DNA of 50,326 bases from positions 1-50,326 of the forward strand of contig CAOYQO010000022.1 in the NCBI GenBank assembly GCA_948566455.1. The letters are read 5' to 3'. The stretch is from an uncultured Phocaeicola sp. (GTDB lineage: Bacteria > Bacteroidota > Bacteroidia > Bacteroidales > Bacteroidaceae). Each line of letters starts with the position of its first letter. The stretch's first letter is position 1. A program made the position numbers and the translations under genes. The notes beneath the pieces are model-generated. The model searched no databases, was not told the DNA's origin, and worked only from the letters and a program-made list of their open reading frames with translations. Positions 6,831 to 14,933 of this stretch are shown in pieces.

Positions 6831-9329
6831 ATGAAAAAGACCTTATTATCTCTGGCAATCGCCTCATTGGCAGCAGGCCAATCCGTCTGTGCTGCCGTGG
6901 AAAAAGTATATAATGAGCCCGATTCGGTCTACATCTTCTCTTACGCCCATCCGGAAGACGAGGGAAGCAGCGGACTGAAATTCGCATGGAGCCCCGATGG
7001 CGACAAGTGGCTGAGTGTATCCGACGGCTTTGCCTATCTGAAATGTGATTTCGGGCGTTGGGGGGCGGAAAAGAGAATGATTAAACCTCTTCTGGAAAAA
7101 GCGGAAGATGGACGTTGGTATTGCCGGTGGCAGCTTACCCCCAGCGGAAAAGTATGGGGTACTTCCCATTCTTCCGACTTGTTGAAGTGGGCTCCCCAAC
7201 AATATGTCAATGCGGAGAAGCCTGCCGTGCCCCGACTGGTCACTGCCCGGCAGATTGTCCTTGATAAAGATACCTTGAACGGTTATATGCAGAAAGTACC
7301 TTATGCGGATATAGAACAGTTGATTCGTTTTGCTGAGCATAAGAAATTCCGCGATATACAGAATAATGAGCGTACCGAACAGGATGCCGTCCGCTTTGCC
7401 GGACTAAAACCGGTCGCTGCCACCATCCGGGTGGATACCGGACGGGTGAAGCCCATTAGCGAGCATCTGATAGGTATTTTCTTTGAGGATATCAATTATG
7501 GAGCCGATGGTGGACTTTATGCGGAGCTGGTTCAGAACCGTGATTTTGAATATTCTGCCAAAGACGGTGCAAGAGATAAGAACTGGAACAGCACGTATGC
7601 GTGGAGTATACAGGGTACTGATGCGGAACTGTCTGTCAGTGAGGACAGTCCCATCCATGCTAACAATGCTCACTATGCAGTGTTAGAGGTACACCGCCCG
7701 GGTGCTGCCTTGGTGAATAACGGTTTTGACGGTATTGCCGTGAAAAAAGGTGAGAAGTATGACTTCTCTGTGTTTTCCAAAGTGCTGGATGATACGAAAG
7801 GTGGAAAAGTGCTTGTGAGGCTGACTACCAAAGATGGCAAGGAAATTGCGCAGGCTGCTATTCGGGTTTCATCTACAGAGTGGAAAAAACAAAAGGCTGT
7901 ACTGACGGCAACGGCGGATGCTGCGGATGCCGTGTTGTCCGTTTGTCCGCAGATGGCTGGGAAGTATGCCTTGGATATGGTTTCTCTTTTCCCACAGAAT
8001 ACATTTAAAGGCAGGAAGAACGGGCTGCGCGCCGATTTGGCACAGACTTTGGCGGACCTTCATCCCCGTTTTGTCCGTTTCCCCGGCGGATGTGTGGCTC
8101 ACGGAGATGGTGTGGACAATATTTATGATTGGAAAGGCTCTATAGGAGCGTTGGAGGAACGCAAGCCTCTGCGCAATTTGTGGGGGTATCATCAGACCCG
8201 CGGTCTGGGATATCATGAATATTTTTTGTTCTGCGAGGATATGGGGGCCGAACCTGTTCCTGTAGTGGCAGCCGGAGTGCCTTGTCAGAATTCGGGTACT
8301 TGCAGTCATCACTCGGTAGGCGAACTGGGTTGCGGCGGTCAGCAAGGCGGAATCCCGATGGAGGAAATGCCGCAGTACGTGCAGGATGTACTGGATTTGA
8401 TAGAATATGCGAATGGAGATGCGAAGAAGACCGTGTGGGGAAAGAAGCGTGCGCAAGCCGGACATCCCAAACCTTTCAATCTGAAGTACATCGGTATTGG
8501 TAACGAGGATTTGATTACCGATATCTTTGAAGAACGTTTCACCATGATTTTCAATGCGGTGAAGGAGAAATATCCCGAAGTGACCGTTATCGGAACGGTA
8601 GGCCCGTTCTATGAGGGCAGTGATTATGAGGAAGGCTGGAAATTCGCCACTAAGATGGGTATTCCGATGGTGGATGAACATTATTATAACACCCCGGGAT
8701 GGTTTATCAACAATCAGGATTTCTATGACCGTTATGACCGTAACAAGGCGAAAGTGTATTTGGGAGAGTATGCGGCTCATTTGCCGGGACGTCCCAACAA
8801 TATAGAAACAGCTTTGGCCGAGGCCTTGTACCTGACTTCCGTGGAGCGTAATGCCGATGTGGTGACCATGACTTCTTACGCTCCGTTACTGGCTAAGGAG
8901 GGACATACCCAGTGGAATCCGGATTTGATTTATTTCAATAATACGGAGGTAAAACCCACCGTAGGTTACTATGCGCAGCAGATGTACGGACAAAATGCGG
9001 GCAGTGAATACATCGCTTCTTCCGTGACTTTGGATAATGCACAAGATGCGGTGAAGAAACGGATAGGTGTGTCGGTAGTCCGCGACGGAAAGACAGGAGA
9101 TATGATCGTGAAACTGGTGAATCTGCTGCCGGTAGCGGTGAATGCGCAAGTGGAGCTCCCGTCTTTGGAAGGAATGAACACCACTGCCGTAAAGACGGTT
9201 TTGGCAGGAAAACCGACAGACCAACAGGTTCGTCCTGTATCCGGTACAATGGAGGTAAGCGAGAAATTCGGGTATGAATTGCCGGCTTATTCATTTACGG
9301 TAATCCGGATAAACAAGAATGAAAAATAA
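6831..9329 (+). CDS. GH51 alpha-L-arabinofuranosidase with an N-terminal extension
   Basis: This 832-residue enzyme would release terminal alpha-L-arabinofuranose. The signal peptide ends near VCAA. Residues about 22-125 form an extra domain rich in Trp and Asp (FAWSPDGDKW, WYCRWQLTPSGK) that looks like a GH43-type or sialidase-type propeller fragment and may bind sugar. The GH51 region begins about 190 (IRVDTGRVKPISEHLIG). It contains the acid/base Glu559 in IGIGNEDLI and the nucleophile Glu646 in KVYLGEYAAH, and ends with the usual beta-sandwich. Length exceeds a plain GH51 (about 500-650) because of the front extension. It is the middle gene of a three-gene enzyme operon. Confidence 0.92.
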   Translation: MKKTLLSLAIASLAAGQSVCAAVEKVYNEPDSVYIFSYAHPEDEGSSGLKFAWSPDGDKWLSVSDGFAYLKCDFGRWGAEKRMIKPLLEKAEDGRWYCRWQLTPSGKVWGTSHSSDLLKWAPQQYVNAEKPAVPRLVTARQIVLDKDTLNGYMQKVPYADIEQLIRFAEHKKFRDIQNNERTEQDAVRFAGLKPVAATIRVDTGRVKPISEHLIGIFFEDINYGADGGLYAELVQNRDFEYSAKDGARDKNWNSTYAWSIQGTDAELSVSEDSPIHANNAHYAVLEVHRPGAALVNNGFDGIAVKKGEKYDFSVFSKVLDDTKGGKVLVRLTTKDGKEIAQAAIRVSSTEWKKQKAVLTATADAADAVLSVCPQMAGKYALDMVSLFPQNTFKGRKNGLRADLAQTLADLHPRFVRFPGGCVAHGDGVDNIYDWKGSIGALEERKPLRNLWGYHQTRGLGYHEYFLFCEDMGAEPVPVVAAGVPCQNSGTCSHHSVGELGCGGQQGGIPMEEMPQYVQDVLDLIEYANGDAKKTVWGKKRAQAGHPKPFNLKYIGIGNEDLITDIFEERFTMIFNAVKEKYPEVTVIGTVGPFYEGSDYEEGWKFATKMGIPMVDEHYYNTPGWFINNQDFYDRYDRNKAKVYLGEYAAHLPGRPNNIETALAEALYLTSVERNADVVTMTSYAPLLAKEGHTQWNPDLIYFNNTEVKPTVGYYAQQMYGQNAGSEYIASSVTLDNAQDAVKKRIGVSVVRDGKTGDMIVKLVNLLPVAVNAQVELPSLEGMNTTAVKTVLAGKPTDQQVRPVSGTMEVSEKFGYELPAYSFTVIRINKNEK

Positions 9330-9345
9330 CAATAGATAAATAAAC

Positions 9346-11694
9346 ATGAAGAAATTACTGACTTTGTTGCTGGCGGTCCTGCTGCTGGCAGGATGTGCCG
9401 GCAATAAGCCCGGGACATTCGAAGCGGGTAAGAATACCTTTCTGCTGAATGGGAAACCGTTCGTGGTCAAAGCGGCAGAGGTGCATTATCCGCGTATTCC
9501 CCGTGAATACTGGGAACATCGTATTGAAATGTGTAAAGCATTGGGCATGAATACGCTTTGTCTGTATGTCTTTTGGAATTTGCATGAGGAAACTCCCGGT
9601 AAGTATGATTTTACAGGTAATAAAGATATTGCAGCTTTCTGTAAATTGGCTCAGAAGCATGGTATGTACGTCATTGTGCGTCCCGGTCCGTATGTATGTG
9701 CGGAATGGGAAATGGGTGGGCTGCCTTGGTGGCTGCTGAAGAACGACAGCGTGCAGCTTCGTACTCTCGATCCTTTCTATATGCAGCACGTGGGAGCCTT
9801 TATGCATGAAGTGGGCAAGCAGTTGCAGGATTTACAGATTACCCGTGGTGGTAACATCATCATGGTGCAGGTGGAAAACGAATATGGTTCGTATGGCACG
9901 GACAAGCCCTATGTGTCTGCCATCCGTGATACGGTACGTGCCGCAGGCTTTACTGAAGTGCCTTTGTTCCAATGTGACTGGAGTTCTAATTTCCTGAATA
10001 ATGGTTTGGATGATTTGCTTTGGACTATAAATTTTGGTACGGGAGCTGATATCGACAAGCAGTTTGCCAAACTGAAAGAAGTACGCCCCGACGCTCCGTT
10101 GATGTGCAGCGAGTTCTGGAGCGGATGGTTTGATCACTGGGGGCGCAAGCACGAAACCCGTGACGGACAAATCATGGTGGATGGCCTGAAAGAGATGATG
10201 GACAAAGGTATTTCTTTCAGTTTGTACATGACCCACGGAGGAACGACCTTTGGCTGGTGGGGCGGTGCCAATAATCCGGCTTACTCGGCTATGTGCAGCA
10301 GCTATGACTATGACGCTCCTATCAGCGAAGCAGGCTGGACCACCGACAAGTATTTTGCTTTACGTGATATGTTGAAGGACTACTTGGACGAAGGACAGAC
10401 ATTGCCTGAAGTTCCTGAAGCTTTACCGGTTATGGAAATCCCTGCCATTAAATTCACTCAAATAGCTCCGTTGGTTGACAATCTGTCCGAACCGAAGCAG
10501 ACAGAGGAAATCCAGCCGATGGAGAAATTTGACCAAGGCTGGGGAAGTATCCTGTACCGTACCCATTTGCCGGAAGATGTGAAAGCGGGAACCGTTCTGA
10601 AAATCACCGAACAGCATGACTGGACACAGGTTTTTGCCGACGGGAAACTGTTGGGGCGTCTGGATCGCCGTGGTGGAGAACAGGAACTTACACTGCCTGC
10701 ATTAAAAGCCGGTACACAGCTTGATTTATTGGTGGAAGCCATGGGGCGTGTGAACTTTGACAAGTCCATTCACGACCGCAAGGGAATTACCGAGAAAGTG
10801 GAACTGGTGAACGGTAAGAATGCCGAAACGTTGAAAGGCTGGACTGTTTATAATCTTCCCGTAGATTATGAATTTGTATCTTCCCGGAACTTTCAGGATA
10901 TGAACTCGTCTGCCGCCTGTGGCATAGAGAAAAATGATGAAAGTGTTCCGGCCTACTATCGCGCTGCTTTTACCTTGGATAAGGTGGCTGATACGTTCCT
11001 GAACATGGAGTCTTGGGGAAAAGGTATGGTATGGGTGAACGGTCATGCCATGGGACGTTTCTGGGAAATCGGTCCTCAACAAACCCTGTTCATGCCGGGC
11101 TGCTGGCTGAAAAAAGGAGTGAATGAAATCATCGTTCTTGACTTGAAAGGCCCGAAAGAGGCAACCATCGTCGGATTGAACAAACCTATCCTGGATATGC
11201 TTCGTGTGGCTGTTCCTGAAACGCATCGTAAACAGGGGCAGACCATCAAACTGGAGAAGGAAACACCGGTATCTGCCGGTACTTTCAAACCAGGTAACGG
11301 TTGGCAAGAAGTGAAAGTTCCTGTTACGAAAGGACGTTACTTCTGTCTGGAAGGGCTGTCTTCTTTTGATAATACCAACATTGCCGCCATTGCGGAGTTT
11401 GATGTGCTGGATGAGAAAGGACAGAAAATCTCTCGTGAAAACTGGAAGATTGTTTATGCCGACAGCGAGGAACCCCGTAGCGGTAACCGCACAGCCGACA
11501 AGATTTATGACTTGCAAGAAAGTACTTTCTGGCAGACGGTGGATAATACGGCTTATCCTCATCAGGTGGTGATAGATCTCGGCAAAGAATATAACGTGAC
11601 CGGTTTCCGTATTCTGCCACGTGCGGAACAGGGAGCTCCCGGCATGATTAAAGATTATAAGGTGTATGTAAAAGCAACCGGTTTCGGTTATTGA
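9346..11694 (+). CDS. GH35 beta-galactosidase lipoprotein
   Basis: This 782-residue enzyme would hydrolyse terminal beta-D-galactose. The lipobox (LLLAGC, Cys near residue 17) predicts membrane anchoring. The barrel shows classic GH35 blocks: NTLCLYVFWNLHE, IVRPGPYVCAEWEMGGLPWW, acid/base Glu179 in VQVENEYGSYG and nucleophile Glu256 in CSEFWSGWFDHWG. Beta-sandwich jelly-roll domains follow, and a discoidin-like C-terminal module ends at GMIKDYKVYV. After the stop TGA (11692-11694) the same frame stays open for 19 sense codons to TAA, so the last residues may have been lost or replaced in this strain. It is the last gene before a strong terminator. Confidence 0.94.
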   Translation: MKKLLTLLLAVLLLAGCAGNKPGTFEAGKNTFLLNGKPFVVKAAEVHYPRIPREYWEHRIEMCKALGMNTLCLYVFWNLHEETPGKYDFTGNKDIAAFCKLAQKHGMYVIVRPGPYVCAEWEMGGLPWWLLKNDSVQLRTLDPFYMQHVGAFMHEVGKQLQDLQITRGGNIIMVQVENEYGSYGTDKPYVSAIRDTVRAAGFTEVPLFQCDWSSNFLNNGLDDLLWTINFGTGADIDKQFAKLKEVRPDAPLMCSEFWSGWFDHWGRKHETRDGQIMVDGLKEMMDKGISFSLYMTHGGTTFGWWGGANNPAYSAMCSSYDYDAPISEAGWTTDKYFALRDMLKDYLDEGQTLPEVPEALPVMEIPAIKFTQIAPLVDNLSEPKQTEEIQPMEKFDQGWGSILYRTHLPEDVKAGTVLKITEQHDWTQVFADGKLLGRLDRRGGEQELTLPALKAGTQLDLLVEAMGRVNFDKSIHDRKGITEKVELVNGKNAETLKGWTVYNLPVDYEFVSSRNFQDMNSSAACGIEKNDESVPAYYRAAFTLDKVADTFLNMESWGKGMVWVNGHAMGRFWEIGPQQTLFMPGCWLKKGVNEIIVLDLKGPKEATIVGLNKPILDMLRVAVPETHRKQGQTIKLEKETPVSAGTFKPGNGWQEVKVPVTKGRYFCLEGLSSFDNTNIAAIAEFDVLDEKGQKISRENWKIVYADSEEPRSGNRTADKIYDLQESTFWQTVDNTAYPHQVVIDLGKEYNVTGFRILPRAEQGAPGMIKDYKVYVKATGFGY

Positions 11695-11810
11695 TATACT
11701 TTTCCCGTAGGGGTGGAAACACAGACTGCTGAAGAAGCTACCAAAAAGAATTAAAGACACAGATGTAAGGAGGAAGCTTCAAAAGAAGGAAACCTGCGAG
11801 TGGAGCAATT

Positions 11811-11863
11811 ATCGGATACTTTAGCAAATTTTAAAATTTGCTAGAGTATCCGGTTTCTTTTTT
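11811..11863 (+). terminator. Strong rho-independent terminator after the enzyme operon
   Basis: A 44-base inverted repeat (11811-11854) pairs fully apart from two G-T wobbles and includes a 22-base perfect palindrome at 11822-11843. A T-rich run follows at 11854-11863. It would stop transcription from the GH43-GH51-GH35 operon. The next promoter's -7 box begins one base later. Confidence 0.85.
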
Positions 11864-11864
11864 A

Positions 11865-11872
11865 TAACTTTG
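11865..11872 (+). promoter_or_regulatory. -7 box of the sensor-regulator gene
   Basis: TAACTTTG is a perfect match to TAnnTTTG. Transcription would start near 11879, which rules out the TTG at 11870 as start codon. The nearest upstream TTTG (11837-11840) is 24 bases away, longer than usual. Confidence 0.55.
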
Positions 11873-11902
11873 TGGCAGTCTATGATTCTAACCGAAAGCA
11901 CA

Positions 11903-14722
11903 ATGAAATATATATTGACCTTTATACTATCTTTTCTCTCCTTCTTGGTGTGTTCTCAGAACATAACTATTACAGATATCCCTACCATTGACCAGCTGCC
12001 GGTAAATGCCATTCATCGCGTCTTCAGAGACAGCGAAGGATATATGTGGTATGGCACGGTGAACGGATTATGTCGTGATGACGGTTATCATGTGAAAGTG
12101 TTTCGTTCGGACATTGAAACTCCGGGATTATTAGAGGACAATTTGGTGGAGTGTATCGCTGAGGATAAGAAGGGGAATATATGGTTCGGTACAGACAAAG
12201 GGGTGTATATTCTTGATAAATCGGACTACAGTGTACATCCTATGGACCGGGAGCGTTTGAAGAATATTCCGGTGATGTATCTATATGCTACCAGTGACGG
12301 CTATATGTGGCTGAGCTATCGTTCTATATTGGCCAAATATGACATCAACGGACAGTTGGTCAAAGAGTATCCCCTCCGGAATAAGTACGGAAGAACTACT
12401 ATTTCCGGATTTTGTGAGAGCCGCAACCATGAGATTATTATTTCTGTGTGGAATGGCCGGGTATATCATTTGGACAAAGAAAAAGACGAGTTCGTTCCTT
12501 ATCCTGATAAGATGAGAAGACAAAATCCTACGGTGATGGTTCAGGATAATGAACAGGACTACTTCTGGTTGGCAACCTGGGGGGATGGTGTGGTGCGTTT
12601 TGACCCTTCGGCTCCTGAAGATTCTATGTTTGTATATTCTGAAATACCGGTCAATGCTGCCGGTGAGGAGGATGGGGTCATCCTTAGTCTGGTACAGGAT
12701 GATAAACTGGGGTATATCTGGTTAACCACCGGGCACGATTTCATGTCCTTACAAATACAACCGGATAAGACGTTAAAACAATTGAAATTCCAGACAGGGC
12801 TTCTGCCTGTTAATCATATGTTGGTAGAAGTTCTGAAAGGGAGGGGATGTCTATGGGTGTCGGCCTTTGACCGTCCTAGTTTCATTGTACATCTGATGGA
12901 TAATATGACCAAGGATTATGCCTTACCCGCTTTGGCGGACAGAGTAAACCGCAGTCCGGCTGTAATGGCTTTGTGTGATGACGGAGACGGTATGATGTGG
13001 ATGATGCAAGAAAGAACCGGGTTGGTGTTATATGACTTGAAGCAGGATAAAGTGAAAATCTATTCGGATTTTCCCGAGCTTGTTTCGTTGTCTTTGGATA
13101 ACGGACGAGAGATGACTCGAGCACGTATTAATAACGGTATTTGGGTGGCAAAAGATTTGAATAGATTGGTTTATGGTATGATCCGTAAGGGTATGGAGAT
13201 GTATCTGGTGGATCTTATTGATTTGAACGGGCAGGTGGAATCGAACGCTACGGTGACCAAATTGTATGAAGACTCGCACGGAATCTTGTGGATAGGCTTG
13301 AACAAAGGACTTTGCAGTTATGATGTCCGTCAGAAAAGAATTAAACAGGTTTATCCCGATGTGGGGCATGTGATGGGAATCGTGGAGAATAAGGAAGGGT
13401 TGATATGGATTTGTACTCAAGACAACGGTTTGTTTCAGACAACGGCGGATGAAAAACTTCGTTCTTTCAAATTGGACAAGAATTTCTCTTGTCTGTCTAT
13501 TGCTCCCGATTGGATTTTGTGGTTGGGAACTTGTGACGGAGGAGTCTATTCTTATGATCCTTCAGAGAATAAGTTGGTCAGTTATAATGAGGCTTGTGGT
13601 ATGAACGGTAATCAGGTGAATCAAATAGTGGCTGATGCATATAATCATATTTGGATTGATACAAACCAGAAACTGATAGAATTTAATCCTCGTAACGGTT
13701 CGTTCCGCACCTATCTTACCACGGATGGTTCTATCTTGTTGCGTCGCTTTCTTCCCACTGCTGTTTGTCAAGCAAAAGATGGCAATATTTATTGGGGCGG
13801 CATTCCGGGTATTTGCATGGTTACTCCATCAAACGGGTTGGAAAGAAAGGCTAGTGCAGTGAAGACCAAGATAACTGATATAAAGTTGCAAGGAGAATCA
13901 TTGATATTCGGAGATAGAAAGAGTAGCAATTCCATTAACCGGATAGAATTGCATCCCGATGATCAGAATTTGGAAATTAGTTTTTCTTCTCTTAACCACC
14001 GTTATGCTTCAAAAATACGCTATGCTTATCGGTTGATAGGAGTGGACAAAGCGTGGGTATATGTGGAAGGTGGAAAAAACTCGGCTTTTTATAATCATCT
14101 GAGTAAGGGCACTTATACTTTTCAGGTGAAAGCGACGGATGAAAATGGTCTTTGGAGTAAAGAGGTAACTGAACTGACTATCCGACGCCTTCCTGCTTTT
14201 TATGAAACTTGGTGGGCGTATTTGTTCTATGTATTGATAGTGATGGGTGTATCCGGTTATAGTCTGTATCTTTATCTGAAACGCGTGGACCGTAAGAATA
14301 ATGAAATGTGGGCGGACAGCAAGGAGATGATTAAAATGCGTATTTATTTGGATAGTAAGGTGAATTTGCCTGAACCTGAGTTTGCACAACTGGACAAACT
14401 TCTATTGGAGAAAGCGGTAAAAGCCGTGGAAGATAACCTTACTGAGCCTGATTTTGATGTGACAGCTCTAGCTGATGCCATGAATATGTCCCGTTCTACT
14501 TTGACCCGTAAATTGAAAGCCATAACAGGCCGAACTCCATTGGATTTTATCCGGAACATCAAGATGAAGCATGCCAGACACATGTTGGAAGATAAAGACA
14601 AAAGTGTAACAGAGGTTGCCGCTACGTTGGGGTATTTTAATCGGAAGTATTTCACCACTTGCTTTAAGGAGGAATTTGGAATGACTCCCAGTGAGTTCCA
14701 GAAATCACAACACGAAGAATAA
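11903..14722 (+). CDS. Membrane-spanning sensor with AraC-type DNA-binding domain, lacking kinase and receiver
   Basis: This 939-residue regulator probably senses a glycan breakdown product and controls the surrounding locus. The ATG at 11903 begins the signal peptide (cleaved near VCSQ); an in-frame ATG at 11882 would leave a 3-base leader. A long run of two-component-regulator propeller repeats (motifs such as GYMWYGTVNGL, GNIWFGTDKGVY, GILWIGLNKGL) is followed by a Y_Y_Y domain (about 650-755). One membrane helix lies at about 767-792 (WWAYLFYVLIVMGVSGY). Only about 145 cytoplasmic residues remain, with an AraC-type HTH (MNMSRSTLTRKLKAITG, GYFNRKYFTTCFKEEFGMTP). The histidine kinase, ATPase and receiver domains of ordinary hybrid two-component systems are absent, with no sign of frameshift. 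The mode of signalling is unknown. Confidence 0.93.
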   Translation: MKYILTFILSFLSFLVCSQNITITDIPTIDQLPVNAIHRVFRDSEGYMWYGTVNGLCRDDGYHVKVFRSDIETPGLLEDNLVECIAEDKKGNIWFGTDKGVYILDKSDYSVHPMDRERLKNIPVMYLYATSDGYMWLSYRSILAKYDINGQLVKEYPLRNKYGRTTISGFCESRNHEIIISVWNGRVYHLDKEKDEFVPYPDKMRRQNPTVMVQDNEQDYFWLATWGDGVVRFDPSAPEDSMFVYSEIPVNAAGEEDGVILSLVQDDKLGYIWLTTGHDFMSLQIQPDKTLKQLKFQTGLLPVNHMLVEVLKGRGCLWVSAFDRPSFIVHLMDNMTKDYALPALADRVNRSPAVMALCDDGDGMMWMMQERTGLVLYDLKQDKVKIYSDFPELVSLSLDNGREMTRARINNGIWVAKDLNRLVYGMIRKGMEMYLVDLIDLNGQVESNATVTKLYEDSHGILWIGLNKGLCSYDVRQKRIKQVYPDVGHVMGIVENKEGLIWICTQDNGLFQTTADEKLRSFKLDKNFSCLSIAPDWILWLGTCDGGVYSYDPSENKLVSYNEACGMNGNQVNQIVADAYNHIWIDTNQKLIEFNPRNGSFRTYLTTDGSILLRRFLPTAVCQAKDGNIYWGGIPGICMVTPSNGLERKASAVKTKITDIKLQGESLIFGDRKSSNSINRIELHPDDQNLEISFSSLNHRYASKIRYAYRLIGVDKAWVYVEGGKNSAFYNHLSKGTYTFQVKATDENGLWSKEVTELTIRRLPAFYETWWAYLFYVLIVMGVSGYSLYLYLKRVDRKNNEMWADSKEMIKMRIYLDSKVNLPEPEFAQLDKLLLEKAVKAVEDNLTEPDFDVTALADAMNMSRSTLTRKLKAITGRTPLDFIRNIKMKHARHMLEDKDKSVTEVAATLGYFNRKYFTTCFKEEFGMTPSEFQKSQHEE

Positions 14723-14752
14723 ACATCTTCCTGTCCTTTAATTGTTGCAAAT

Positions 14753-14800
14753 AGGGGGTACAAATGCGTCAAGTTATAGCTAGAGCTATTTGTATCCCCT
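14753..14800. promoter_or_regulatory. Inverted repeat upstream of susC, candidate operator or hairpin
   Basis: AGGGGGTACAAAT (14753-14765) and ATTTGTATCCCCT (14788-14800) pair at 12 of 13 positions, the odd one a G-T wobble. The spacer is 22 bases. No T-tract follows, so it may be a binding site for the adjacent AraC-type regulator or a weak hairpin ending the regulator transcript. Confidence 0.4.
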
Positions 14801-14912
14801 GTTAGCATGGTTCTTCACCTGTATTTCTATTTCCTATTTCATTCTTTTGCCACAACCTTTTACGGGGAGAAAAACACATCTTCTTCATTCATTCCCGCAG
14901 TAAAGGTATGTA

Positions 14913-14920
14913 TAACTTTA
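14913..14920 (+). promoter_or_regulatory. Probable -7 box of the susC-susD-GH31-GH127 operon
   Basis: TAACTTTA differs from TAnnTTTG only at the last base and lies 14 bases before the susC start codon. No -33 TTTG is present at normal spacing, which would fit dependence on an activator. Confidence 0.35.
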
Positions 14921-14933
14921 AATTTAATATAGA

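Noticed and set aside
7869..8780. A 303-codon minus-strand frame in the GH51 gene
   Set aside because: Antisense shadow; both GH51 catalytic motifs lie on the plus strand.
10726..11760. A 344-codon minus-strand frame across the end of the GH35 gene
   Set aside because: Antisense shadow of a clear GH35 gene with no recognisable domain or promoter.
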